The notes under the pieces were generated by a model, which saw only the letters and a program-made list of their open reading frames with translations, had not been told where the DNA came from and ran no database searches. Source: Zopfochytrium polystomum (taxonomy: Eukaryota > Chytridiomycota > Chytridiomycetes > Chytridiales > Chytridiaceae). From it: a stretch of DNA of 64,000 nt. The first letter of the stretch is position 1. Each line of letters opens with the position of its first letter. Shown piece after piece: positions 44,338-56,229 of the stretch. A program made the position numbers and the translations under genes. The stretch spans positions 372,001 to 436,000 of the forward strand of contig JAIVFJ010000019.1 of assembly GCA_025765615.1 (NCBI GenBank), in the 5' to 3' direction.

Positions 44338-47300
44338 ATGGCGACGGCAGGCGGCGTCGGAAGCAGCGATCCGTACGCCGTCTTCTCCATCCCGAGAGAT
44401 GCCTCCGACGCCGACATCCGCCGCCGCTACAAGCAGCTGGCGCTCAAGCTGCATCCCGACAGGCGGCCGCCGAGTGAGAAGGCCGACGCCGAGCGCGCCT
44501 TCAAGCAGCTCATCGCCGCCAACGACATCCTGTCCGATCCCGCGAAGCGCGCCGCCTACAACGCGAAGACCGCTTCCTCCATCGCCGCAACTCCCGCCTC
44601 CACCAGCAGAGGTAGCACCTTTTCCCGCAACTTTGGCCAAAAAGGCCCCGCACGAACGTCCACAACCAGCCACAACCACCACCGCCGCACCCCGCCCAAC
44701 ACCTCGTCTGGCAGCAGCAGCTATCGGAACCGGCCGTACCCTTTCGCTGACTTTTTCCGCGCCGATCTGGACTCTGGATTCTTCACGTTCCACGCATCGT
44801 CGCCTTTCAACAACTACTTTGCGGAGGCCGGCGCCGGTCGTTCCCGGTTCCCGTGGTCGACACCCCAGGAGCCGAAACCGAACCAGCCACCTGCAGCTCC
44901 CATCCCAATATCCGCCACCCTCGAGAACCTCGCCGCCTCCCATATGAAGCAGCTCAACGTCACCCGTCGTCGCTACACGCAGCACGGCACCTCTGTCTCG
45001 GAAAAAGTCCCCATCTTTGTGCAGCTGTCGCCTGACATGACCGACGGCCACGTCATCACCCTTGCGGGCGCTGCCGACGAGCTGCAGCCCGGATCGCGCA
45101 AGTTTGCCGACCTGAAACTCGTGCTCAAGGTGCGCCCGCATCCACGATTCGTGCGCAGGGGCAGGGACCTGTTGCTCGTGCAGTCCATCACTCGCAAGGA
45201 CGCCCGCCACGGCGTGCGCGGCGCACTTGTCGAGGGCCTCGACGGCACTATCATTGACGTGGCGTCGTACGTCGCCGACGAGACGGCCCCCGTTTCAGAC
45301 GGAACCGTCGTGGTCATTACGGGCGAGGGCATGCCGTCCGCAGATGGGGACAGAGCCAAGGCGGGCGATCTGGTGCTGACGTTCAAGGTGGAAGAAGGTG
45401 ATGGTGAGAGCTTGCCGTCCACACCGACGGCTGTGAAACCAGACACACGCCGGAGCAATGGGGATACAACCGGAGCTGGCGGTGGAGAGGCAACGGAGGG
45501 TAGGCCCAAACATAAACGGCCTCCCGCGGCGTCTGCCGGCAAACGGTCGAAAGCTGCAGCCAGTGAAACCCCAGCAGCTGCCGCTGAAGGATTGAAAACT
45601 CCGGCAGCAGCGGGAGCGGATCCGACGGCGACCGCTCCGGGGGAAGCAGGCGCATTCGGCCCCACTCCAGACTCATCCGATCCCGCGCTCTCCTCCCCGC
45701 CGCCTCCGTCAGCCGCAAACCCTCCTCCTCCAACTTCGGACTTGGATGGAGACGCCGCGGATGCTGGGTTCAGCCTGCCCCCGAGATTCTCGTCGAAAGG
45801 ATCCAGCTCCTCCTCGGCCGCCTTCCGTAGAGACTCGACTCCAGAGTTTCCCCGTCCGTTCCTGTTCACCGCTGCTCGGCCGGAAGCCCAGGAGCACGCC
45901 AACGACAATGACACACGTTTCGCCGCCGAAAAAAGCAGCAGCAGCAACAACAATGAAAACCTTCGAGGCGGCGGCCGCCGTTCTTTAAATGTCGACAGAT
46001 CACCTCGTCAACGCTCACCAGGAAAGTCAACCTTCAGCAAAGCATTCCCCCTTCCGCAGACTCGATACAAAACCGAAGCATCCTTCTCGCCGGAACGGAC
46101 TTTCGCCGACAACCAAAGATCAAACAATTTTGAAGCAGACACGACGGGCAGTAAACGGAGAAGACTTGACTCGCAGTTCGCTGAGCCGCTCGGCCGGAAG
46201 TCGACCACTGACGCTGACGAGAGCGAAGAGCACGTTTTTGACCTTGACGGAGCGGGGAGTGGGAACGCGAAGCGGAGCCGGAGAAAATCTAGCAATGGTA
46301 AGGCTCGTCGCTTGGGACGGTGGGGCGCGGCACAACCACGGCGGACCAATACCACCCAAAGCAAGGAAACAAGATCGACGGCGTCGCCGTCGCCGCCCAT
46401 TATTCACTGTGAGTTTGAAGACATGCTGGATTTCGGTCCTACCGAGCCTTACTTTGCACTTGGTGGCGCCGGCAAGGGCCAGCAACCGAGACAACCCCGA
46501 CAGCGCCGGCGCCAGCAGTCTAGTACCCCCCCCAGCAGAGTCGCCTCCTGTCTCTGTGCCGACATGGGACGAAGTCCCAGGTGACGATGTGGACAGTCCA
46601 ATTGAAGTAACAGAGGTGGAGGAGGAGAGGAATGAGGACGATTCCATGACGGTTGACACCCCGTCGCCGCCGCCGCCGCCACCGGACTGGGTGGAAGATG
46701 ACGACGACGAGGAGCCGTCAAGTAACGCGGCATTTGACGGCCGGTCCGTTGGCGGCGACGCCCGAGCGGACGTCAACACCGGGACCAACGTCAAGATCGA
46801 TGAGGTCGACAGCTTGGGAGACCATATTGCATCGGACACGGATTTCTCCGACCCCGAATACGCAGCATTCCCAGACCCAGACCTGGACTTCGACCCAAAC
46901 GTTGTCTTTGCCGAGTCAGTCTCTTCGTTTGCTGCGGCACGCCCTGGCGCTGCTGCGGCTGCCGGAGGTGACCGAAGTAACAGTGGTTTGGCGGCAGCTT
47001 CCGCTGCCGCTGCCAAGCCCGCACCGTCGGCCACACTGCCGTCAGAGTTGGAGTTTTCGCCGCCTGAATCGCCCGTTCGTGGGCCGACTGGTAACGTCGG
47101 TGGCTTTGTTATGGAGGATGAAGACCGCGAAGAAGATGCCGTGGATGGGGCCGAAGCGATTGGTCGAACTCAGTGGCGATCGGGCAACAAGCGTGTGCCA
47201 GACCTGGCGAGCTCTGTTTTGAACCTGGACGGGGACGCAGACGATGGTGGCGGTGCTGCCGCGGCCGCCACCGCCGCCACCGCCGCTCCTGGTGCCAATG

Positions 47301-48379
47301 GCGAAAAGGCACCCCCACTATACCACGATGATTCAGCCTTGTCGTCCCCACGCCACCGTCACCTCCCTCCCGCTAGCACTCGAAAGCACTTTCGCCGCGA
47401 TGACGGTGACACTCCACAACCGCCACCACCACCATTCTCCTCTCACTCGAACCCAACCCCCGAGACGACGGCAAAGCCGTCGTCGTCAACAGCGGAGATA
47501 CCTGCGCAGATTCGTCGCAGTCCTCCAGGGGCTAAGCCGACGACGTCGACGAATGAGGCCGCGTTGGAAGCGCGGCAGCGGATGCGGAGAGACGCGGACG
47601 TGCCGTTTTTGCGCAGTGGCGACGGCTTTGGCATCGATGGGGATGTCGGAGACCGGGATCGGAATCCTCATTGGTGGCGGATCCCCGACCGAAATTCGTT
47701 TGGCGCGCGGCGCCCTCACCAACACGCGTTCTCGCTCAACAAGGGCAAAAACGACCGCAGCGGCAGCAGCGAGCACGGCCGTGTTGACAGCGACTACAAT
47801 GATATGGTGGTGGACCCTGGATCCGACGATGAGAGCTCGATACCTGTTGCGCGGGCGGCTGCTGGGAGACGGCCTCCGGAGAGTGTGGCGTGGCATACGC
47901 GCCACGCTGATGCGGAGGAGCCGCAACGGGATTCGCTCGACGAGGCCGGATCGAAGCTTGGAGCGGCTATGGGAGGTGGAGGAGGAGGAGGCGGAAGGTG
48001 GCGCCGCAATGGGTGGTGGGAGCCGGAGTCAGAAGACGTTGAGGAGGTGGAGGGTGGTGAGGAGGTTGGTGAGGCGGTGGACGACTTGGACGATGATGAT
48101 GACGACGGCGACGTCCACGACCACGCCCACGAGGGAGATGGGAACTACGATGACGACGACGGGGAGGAGGAGGAGGGTGTGGGGCGCTGGAATTTTGGAG
48201 ACAGCGACGAGTCGGACGAGATCGACGAACTTTCGTTTGGCAGAGGTAACGGCGTCGGCGGCATTGGAAGAAGTCGCGGATGGCCAAACACGCCGATCTC
48301 CCCGTCGATCCGGCCCGTGTTTTCCCCAGCACACATCTCTGGCAGCGGGACGGTGAACGACCCGATAGTGTTGGACTGA
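44338..48379 (+). CDS. J-domain (DnaJ) protein with long acidic disordered tail
   Basis: J proteins stimulate Hsp70 ATPase activity and deliver substrates. Residues about 11-75 form a J domain with the catalytic HPD at 39-41 (LKLHPDRR). A C-terminal domain-like segment follows (KVPIFVQLSPDMTDGHVITLAG; KLVLKVRPHPRFVRRGRDLL; GEGMPSADGDRAKAGDLVLTF), as in class B proteins; no Cys-rich zinc finger is seen. From about residue 360 the protein is Pro/Ser-rich, then strongly acidic with Asp/Glu runs. It ends GTVNDPIVLD, a hydrophobic core flanked by acidic residues as in SUMO-interacting motifs. The frame shifts at the eight-C run 46526-46533; dropping one C joins the two halves into about 1346 aa in a single exon. 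Such a tail is far longer than in ordinary class B J proteins (300-400 aa). Confidence 0.8.
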
Positions 48380-48958
48380 GCCAGAACAAGTGCGCGTGGG
48401 CCAGGGGCGGGGGGAGTTTCGCCTGGTTTTATTTTATAATGTTCTTGTGTGCTTACCTTTTTTTTTTTTTTTTTTTTTGTTTTCCCCCTTCGTCTCTGCC
48501 GTGCCTTGTGTTGCCTTGTGTCTGTCTGTCCGTTGACGCGTCCGCGTGACGCCGATAAGGAAGGAGATCGGGGGTGAACTACCCGTCCCCTCTCGCCCAG
48601 GAGTGCAAGCCGCGGACCAGCCCCGCTGCGTGTGTGCCGTTGCGTGCGGGCGTTTGACGCGCAATGCTGTGCTTGCTTGTTATTAAAGGGATACATATGA
48701 GAGCTGCTTGGCCGTTGACTGCTGCCCTTGTCCATTGTTTGGCGGCTGTTTAGCTCTTTCCTTTTTTTTGGTTTCTTTTTTTTTCACGGCTTTTACAGCG
48801 AATATGTTGTAGAAATTGGCCTCTTCCAGTTTTTCTTGCCCGGTCTCACTGGCGGGCAGCTAGTGGAAGAGCAGTGGAAAGCGTGTCCCTCAAAGTGCGC
48901 GCACGCGTTCGGGCGGGGCAGTGCGGGGTGGGTTTTCGTGCAGTCACACACACCAAAC
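48380..48958. other. Intergenic between J-domain and TIR-kinase genes
   Basis: A probable terminator flank with poly-T at 48459-48479, and promoter for the downstream gene. No ORF of note. Confidence 0.4.
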
Positions 48959-51900
48959 ATGGAGTCGCAGGAGTGGTCAGACACACGCCACACCGGGCTC
49001 CCTGGACCAACTCGTGGCTGACGTACTTGACCACACCGGCTGCATCAGCACTCACAACACCAGCACCAGCTGCAACGCCGACCCCGCAACTACTGCCTAC
49101 CTCCAGTCGCCTGCTTCCGCCACTGCCACTGCCGCCACCGCCACCGTCTCCGGTGGTGGAGGATGGGACGTAGGTTCCTTGAATGGCTTGCTCGCCACTG
49201 CTGCCGCCGCCGCCGCTGCCGTCCACTCCTCCTCGCCATCCGTCACGATGATGAATAACACCGCTTCGATCGACAATATCGCAGCCATCGCTCCGTCGGC
49301 CGCTGAATCCGTCTCACATGTATCTTCAGCGGACGTCCCGCGCCACCGCAACTCGACGGAACCTGCCGCCCGAGCCGCCCGCGACCCCTCCTGCGTCCTG
49401 GGGCTGCTCCGCCAGCTTTCCGTTGACCATCTCTCCGTGGATGACGTTCTCGCACTTCCCTTCCGACTCCCTGTGCTGATGCCGGACGGCCCGGAAGTAG
49501 TCATCGCTTTTGACGTGAGACCTCGACAAATCCACGACGAAGGGCGTTGGAGTGTGGGCTGAACCAATTTTCGCTTCGCCTTCCTCTCCCACTTACAAAG
49601 GCCAAGGTCTGTTACAGCAGCAAGGACTCATCCCTCGTCCTTCCAGTGGTGAGAACGCTTCGAAACTACGGCTTCAAACTTGCATTTGCCGAACAGACGG
49701 ACGACGAAACTATGGACGCGTGGACCGTGCACGAAATCTGCGCGTCCACCGTCCTCATCGCGTTCCTGTCGCCCAACTTTGCCCAGTCCGCGCGGTGCAA
49801 GCTGGAACTAAAGCTCGCAAACGAGATGAAGAACGACGTCGTTCCGGTCTGCATCGAGTGTTCTGCTCTGGTCGAGGCGACGGCTGGCCGCTTCCTGTCC
49901 GGCGGACGATTCTGTGAGAGATTTCGAAACAGAATTTGTCGATGCCCCCACACCAGAAGAATAATGACTCACGAATATTTCGTAAACGCCACGCAGGGGC
50001 CAAAATAAACGACGCAGATGTGGTTCGCGTTGCGTGCCATTTGCTTGTGCTGCTACATCAAGGCAACAAGGTCGTGGAGCTCCTTCCGGGAGACGTTTTG
50101 GACGACAAGGAGGAGCGACTCGGCGGAGGATCATTTGGGACTGTGACAAAAGGGATGTACGGGGGGCGAACCGTCGCAGTGAAGACTGTTATGAACACTG
50201 CAATGAATAGGTCGAGTCGTTCCAGTTGCATGGAAAGTGGGTTTCTTCAGGAGGTCTTCATCTTGCAGCAGTGTCGGCACCCTTCGGTCATTGGAATTTT
50301 CGGCGTTGTTTTTGCCGACTCTACCTGCCGCCTTGTCCTCGAGGTGAATCAGATTTTTTCATTGTTCGTTTCTTGTTCGTTTGTAATCTTCTGGTGGTTT
50401 GCCTCGAGTATCGCTGATTCATCTCATCGCTTCACCGCAGCTGGCGACCGAAGGGTCTCTAAAAGACTTCTACAACCAAGAAAGGTACAAGGCCGTGTCG
50501 GTGAAGCAGCGGGTCCTCTTTTTAATTCAAATTGCCTCGGGCATGGCTTACTTGCACGACACGATGAAGATTATCCACGGTGACTTAAAAAGCGAGAATG
50601 TATTGATTACCAAAACATCGCCACACGGACCCGCGTATGCGAAAATAGCTGACTTTGGATTAAGTCTTCAAATACGGGAGCTGTTTCAGGTTTTTATTGG
50701 TGAAGGTGGAGGAACACGCTTTTGGAAGGCACCGGAAAAAATGTCGACTCCCTCTTTGGTATGTACCTTGCCTGAAAGCCCCTCTTTTCTGTTACTGATA
50801 CTGAGGACAGCTACATCCTGCCAACGATGTTTTCTCGTTCGCCGTTATAATCACTGAGGTCATCAGCGGCGCCGGCCCGTACGGGAGGCAGCTTCCAGCA
50901 CATCGCGCTGAAATCGATTCGCACGAGGAATCCATCATGAAGGAGATGAAGTCAAACGAGGGACCAAGCAGACTGGAGCAACGCGTTTTTTGTTTGCAAG
51001 GGCTTCAATACACCGGAGAGTTTTTGTTTTCTGTCTTCCGCATCTGCTGGGATGTGGACTTGACAGTGCGTCCCGACTTTCGATATGTTACATCGTCTTT
51101 ACACCGAATCTACCGTTCTGAAACCCACCAGGCATTTTCAGAGCCACCGGGTGAGTTAGGGAAATTTTGCCTCACTCGATTTGGACCGCTGCTGACGAAG
51201 GAACGCTTAGCATTTAACGGCTTCGTGGAAAATGAGTCTAACCATCAGTCAAAGAAGGTTCGGACGAGTGCAGTCGAAGAAAACTCGGACCCCGCGGACA
51301 TCGCGGATTTCATTATGAACTTGGCGCATTGCTTCGCTGAGGGGGAATCGAAAAGCGGCGGCGACTCTCGCTGTTCTGCGAAAGAGCGCATGTCAAGTGT
51401 GCAGCTAGATCCGCTTGAATTTACCGTTGCAACGGAATATTCCAAGGCCAAATCAGCTGCTCCCACAACCAGAAAGAGAAGTCGAATTCTGTCGGGCGAT
51501 CAACTGCAAACTTGGTCCGCACTTCTGGACAATGGAGTAAGCTTTTCTTCCACCCAGAAAAACTCGGCGTTGCACGTTGCTGTACGAAAGGGTTTGCTCA
51601 AACAGACTGAATGGTTGCTCGAACATGGAGCTGACCCAAACGCCGAAGTCGGTCGACTCACACCTCTGCATCCCGCAACATTGAACGGCTTTGACGAAAT
51701 TGTTGATCGCTTGCTCAACTTTAAGGCAAGCGTACATGTGCAGGAGGCGAGCGGACTCACACCGTTGCACATGGCAGCAGCAAACGGTCATCTGTCTATT
51801 GTAGACCGCCTGATTAAGACTGGGGCAAACGTGGACGCGGTGGACTCGAACGGATTGTCGCCCCTTCACTGCGCTAGCAAGAACGACCACGTGAAAGTCG

Positions 51901-53228
51901 TGGAGCTTCTTCTCGGCGGCGGCGCTCTTGTCGACGCTGCAGACAACTGCGGCAAAACGCCTCTTCACTTTGCATCGACAAACGGATACCTCGATGTTGT
52001 TGTTTGTTTGCTAAACGGTGGTGCCGATCCGCAGAAGCAAGATGCCGTCAAAAGCCAGACACCGTTGCACCACGCCGTGAGGATGTCACGTATCGACATT
52101 GTTTGCGTTCTCCTTGAATATCGCGCCTTGCCTGACAGTCGCGACGACGATGGGAACACTCCGCTTCACATGGCAGCTTTCTTAGGGTGGATTGAAGTAC
52201 TAAGAACCTTGTTGTCCAAGAATCCGTGCAGAATCGACTCGGTCAACAAGTTTGGCTTCACGCCTCTTCACGCTGCATGCGTCTCTCTCGTAGATCAAGT
52301 GGAAACTGTAGAGTTGTTGCTCAAGCTGGGGGCTGACATTGAAGCGCGAACTAGCAACCGGAAAACGCCGCTGTCGCTCTCACTGGACAATGGCAACGCA
52401 GGAGTTGCGAGATGCCTGCGGGAATGCGGCGCTGCCTCCGACTACCGGCTGCTGCTGCTCATCATCTCGAATAATCCGCTTTCCGCCTCCGAGAATCCTC
52501 CTTCTGCTGAGAACCCACCACTTGCTTCTGAAGACGCCGTTCCTGCTCCTGAGGAATCCACGCATGCAGAAATGCTCTCGCTAGTCTCCAGTATCTTGCC
52601 CGATATGGCGCGCTCGTTGCTGCAGCCCTATGGCGCGGAAGACGGGGACCCATGGGGAGTCCAAAAAGGGCTTCAACTTCCAGCGTCGGCAATGCTCGCG
52701 GCCGCCCTTGGGACGACCACCCGCGACCAGATAATGGCGCTGCACCAAGCGTCGTTCCGCGGCGACGTAGAGGCGGTCGTCAACCTGCTGGAGGCTGGCG
52801 AGTACGTCAACGTCGCGACCTCCCTCGGCGCCACGGCGCTGCACATTGCAGCGGACCGCGGGCACGCCGGCATTGTGAAGCTGCTGCTGCACTGGGGCGC
52901 GAACCACCGCGCTCGCGCAATGCACCCCGGGGGCGGCGGTGAACGCCTTTCGGCGCTGCAAGTCGCGGCGTGGGCGGCGCACGAGGAGGTTGTCCGGGCG
53001 CTCCTCGAAGCGGGCGCGGAGGTGCAAGATGCTACGGGCGACGGCTTTACGCTGCTGCACCTTGTCGCCGCGAGCAGAAAACTGGAGACAGTCAAGGTGG
53101 CGGTCGCGAAGCTTTTGTTGCGCTTTGGAGCGGACCGCGACGCGATAAACTGGCAGGGTAGAACGGCGTTGCAGATTGCGAGAAACAATGGGTCGCAGCA
53201 GTTGGCAAGCGTGCTGCAAGGATCGTAG
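48959..53228 (+). CDS. TIR domain + TKL protein kinase + ankyrin repeats
   Basis: Exons: 48959-49514, 49601-49913, 49997-50343, 50441-50758, 50811-53228. One G of GGG at 48995-48997 must be dropped to join the ATG to the rest; the product is then about 1316 aa and all phases fit. Residues about 180-288 are TIR-like: AKVCYSSKDS strand, TVLIAFLSPNFAQSARCKLEL, VVPVCI; E254 sits where TIR NADases have the catalytic Glu. The kinase (about 325-600) has a glycine loop GGGSFGTV (332-339), AVK (K352), HGDLKSEN (451-458), DFG (476-478) and APE (502-504), so catalysis is expected; HGD makes it non-RD. From about residue 760 come some eight or nine ankyrin repeats, a Ser/Pro linker, then about five more to the C-terminus. 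Kinase plus ankyrin recalls RIPK4/ANKK1 and amoebozoan and fungal TKLs. Ligand and pathway are unknown. Confidence 0.85.
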
Positions 53229-54326
53229 TCGGCTTTATTGTATATCAAGAGCGATCCCGAGTTTTGGTTTTGTAGTCGTTTGTCGTGCCCCAATCAACAC
53301 TTATCTTTCTTCTTTAACATTTACTATGTTGATCCATCGACACTCTCGTGTATGGTATGCATCATTCCAACTACCATTTTGTTATTTGCCTTCCCACATT
53401 GTTACCTTCCCTTTCATTCCTCCCAAAGGGAGTCCCAAGTCGGAACCGATTTCCGCCCATGCTTTTATAACCGCATTTTTTAGTTCCTCGAGCCAAGAGA
53501 GCCCGTCTTACTCAATATATGCTTTTGCTGTGACCGTAGGTTGTCAGCGCGATTCAGATCTGGGCTTTTAGCTGGCCAATCCAAGACCTACGGGGGATGT
53601 GGGCTTACTGCTTCGGACACTGGGGGACGCCCTGGGACCCAATGCATTAAGGGACAATCAGGTGGTACCAGTTATGCCAGTGACTGGAGGTCATGTCGCC
53701 TTTCACGTGCGTGGGACAAAGTCATACACCAGCAGGAAACAGAAAAAAAAAAAAAAAAAAAAAAAGACCACATTTCTCAAATCCCAAACAGCAAAGGTGC
53801 AGTCAACCGCCGACAGAGAGGTGGCCCATTTGCACTATTGGCTTCAGGTGCTCTGTGCTCCAGAGACTCTCAATTGGGGTTGGGGTCAAGGCTTTGTGCC
53901 AGCCAATCAAGAAGTTTCAATCCACACCTCTTGAAACCATTTCAGACGGACTTTCACTGCTCCCCCAGCCTTTCAACAGTGCGGGCCTTTGTGCACATGT
54001 GAGCAAACGCCAGATGCCCAGCTTGCGGGTGCACCTGGGGTGATAAAAGAAGGCCTCTTCGTTTTGAAACCCGGCTGCTTTGAATAGGGTGCGAGTGTTT
54101 CCAAATAATGAATAAATAAATGGGTTCTGGATAGGACTGGAGAACATCAAGCTGAATCGACAAATGTTCTTCGGTGAAAATATGAAAAAAAAACACATGT
54201 GGACGGGCGTTGGGGGTTCTACTGCGACCACCCATCTTATTATTATTATTAGCTCATTATTATGTAATTTGATGGGAGGAAGGGATGGAGAGAAAAAAAA
54301 AAAAATAATAATAATAATAAAAAGAG
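53229..54326. other. Intergenic with transposon remnant
   Basis: Contains the Tc1/mariner fragment listed separately, an A run at 53744-53765, AT-rich DNA and an (ATT/AAT)n tract just before the next gene (54238-54320). No other gene supported. Confidence 0.4.
53435..53587 (-). mobile_element. Tc1/mariner-type transposase fragment
   Basis: On the minus strand the sequence encodes VLDWPAKSPDLN, the hallmark block around the third catalytic residue of Tc1-like transposases. In another frame it continues with EELKNAVIKAWAEIGSD, matching the helix that normally follows. A frameshift and an internal stop separate the two, so this is a decayed scrap. No inverted repeats were located. Confidence 0.7.
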
Positions 54327-56229
54327 ATGGCGTGGGACGTGATCGGAGTCGTGGGGCAGCTCATCGACGATGGCCTGGCTGGACCGCTGCCGCCGGCCAA
54401 CAACGGCACTACTACCACCGCCGCCACCGCCACGACGACAACGACGACAACGACGACAACGACGACAACGACGACAACGACGGCGGGGGCGGCCTCAAAC
54501 TCTTTGCTATCGCAGCCGCAGCACTCGCCGCCGCGTGCTCGCGCTTTGACGCCGCAACCACCAACACCATCATCGCCGCGATACAACCGCACGCCCTTCA
54601 TCGTCGACAACGACGAAAGTGAACCCACTCCCAACGCCACTACCACCACCGCGACTCCCAACGATGGCGGCGACGACGGCGGCGGCGGGGACGATGCCAA
54701 AGACCCCAGGTGTGTGAGGGGGCTTGCCCGAAACAAAAGGAGGAGATTCGCGGAGAGTTGTCTAAGGACCCGTGGCTGTCCCTCTCACTCACTGGCTGCT
54801 GCACGAACTCACTTCCATTTACTCCACGCCAATCTCGCCAACCCGCCAACCCACCCCTCACACCCAACTTTCGTTTTGGAGATGGCTTGTTCTCTTCATC
54901 AAGTACTTTCTCGAGCTGGACTCCACCAACGACGACCTCCTGTTTTTTGTTCGCGACCCAGACGAGCCTCCTTTCGACGATACTCAACCGGCCCCGGCGG
55001 AGCCCATCTTTGTGCGCCGCAAGGTCGGCAAGGCAATGCCCCAGCTGAGCGACCCTGTGGACTGGAAGCAGACGTTCTTTCTCAACCTCATCATCCAGCT
55101 TCCGTGCACTCTTACTGTCACTGTATGCAAACGAATAGCCACTGCTTCCGGGTCCACCACCACCTCAACAACCACATCAGCAAGCACCAAGACCCGCGAA
55201 GGAGGGGGCAAGACTCGCATGATCGCCCAACGGCGAGTGGCGAAAAAGGTCTACGCCGCCCCGTACAAATCTCGCATGGACGTCAAGGACGCTGTCATGC
55301 AGGAGCAGTCTTACCCGCTCGTATTTTACACGGTCAACGACTTCGAGTCGCACGATCTCCACCTTCCCATTTGGGACCGCGAGTTTCTCTGCGTTGAGCT
55401 CTCCATCATCGCCCCAAAAGACCCTGCGGCATGGCCGTCCGCAGCCTCCGCCGACGGCGACGACGCCGCAGCCCAGCACCACTACCATCGCGACGTGCAC
55501 GACTATGAGCGCGACGAGTCTGTCCAGATCCCCGTCGACTCGGACCGTACCCCCTTCCCTGTACCGCCTGGTTGCTTCAAGGTCGTCCTCTTTCAGGGCG
55601 CCGTGCCTTACGCCTCGCTCCTCGACGTGTACCAGCAAAAGGGCCTCGCCACACAGAACCAGCAGCGCCGCCGCAGCCGCATCCTCTCCACTGAGCGCAC
55701 CGAGTACATCATGATGCGCGGGCCGCACGGAAAGGGCCAGTGCCAAGTCGCCATCCAAGAAAACACGGACCCGCTCCCGCAAAGCCACCAACAGCACCAA
55801 CACCTCAGCCACTCCAGCACGATCCCCGCCGCCTCCGCCGCCCCCAGCCACCCCGCCACCCTCACCTCTTACGCATCTTCGCCGTCCCTGCCGACATCCA
55901 CGGCTCCGCCGGCGCCGAGCGGCGGCCGCTCGCCCTCCGTCTCGTCCTCCCCCGGCCGGTCCCTGACGACGCTCTCCGACCGCCTCCGCTTCCTTGGCGA
56001 CACCGTCCGCGCCGGATTCAGCGCCGTTGCCGGCGGCGCGTCGCCGCAACTGCCGTCATCGTCGGTAGGGGACCCGCTCGCACGGAAACCAGAGAGTTTG
56101 CGCTGCTCAATGACCTACGTCAACGTGCCGTGGCAGTCGATCGTCAGCGACCTGTTCGAGTATGCAAAGAAGAAGCGGCGGACGGCCGCGAACGTCTGGG
56201 CGTCGCCAGCGGGTGCGGACGCCCCCTGA
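54327..56229 (+). CDS. KIAA0930: KIAA0930/DUF2045 family protein
   Basis: Exons are 54327-54709 and 54882-56229; the intron is 172 nt and phase agrees (AG|A). The product is about 576 aa. The N-terminus has a long Thr run (from a CGACAA-type repeat) and an acidic Gly segment. After the splice come the family blocks: FIKYFLELDSTNDDLLFFV, DWKQTFFLNLIIQ, KVYAAPYKSRMD, YPLVFYTVNDFE, FKVVLFQGAVPYASLLDVY, YIMMRGPHGKGQC and, near the end, MTYVNVPWQSIVSDLFE. These match the animal KIAA0930 protein along its length, with a long Ser/Pro/His insertion before the last block. The molecular function of the family is not established, to my knowledge. No signal peptide or membrane helix is seen. Confidence 0.85.
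54432..54482 (+). repeat. Hexanucleotide (ACGACA)n repeat coding for poly-Thr
   Basis: Near-perfect ACGACA units translate to a run of about 17 Thr in exon 1 of the KIAA0930 homologue. Confidence 0.8.

Noticed and set aside
44050..45210. Minus-strand frame opposite the J-domain start
   Set aside because: Antisense shadow of J-domain coding sequence, no recognisable motif.
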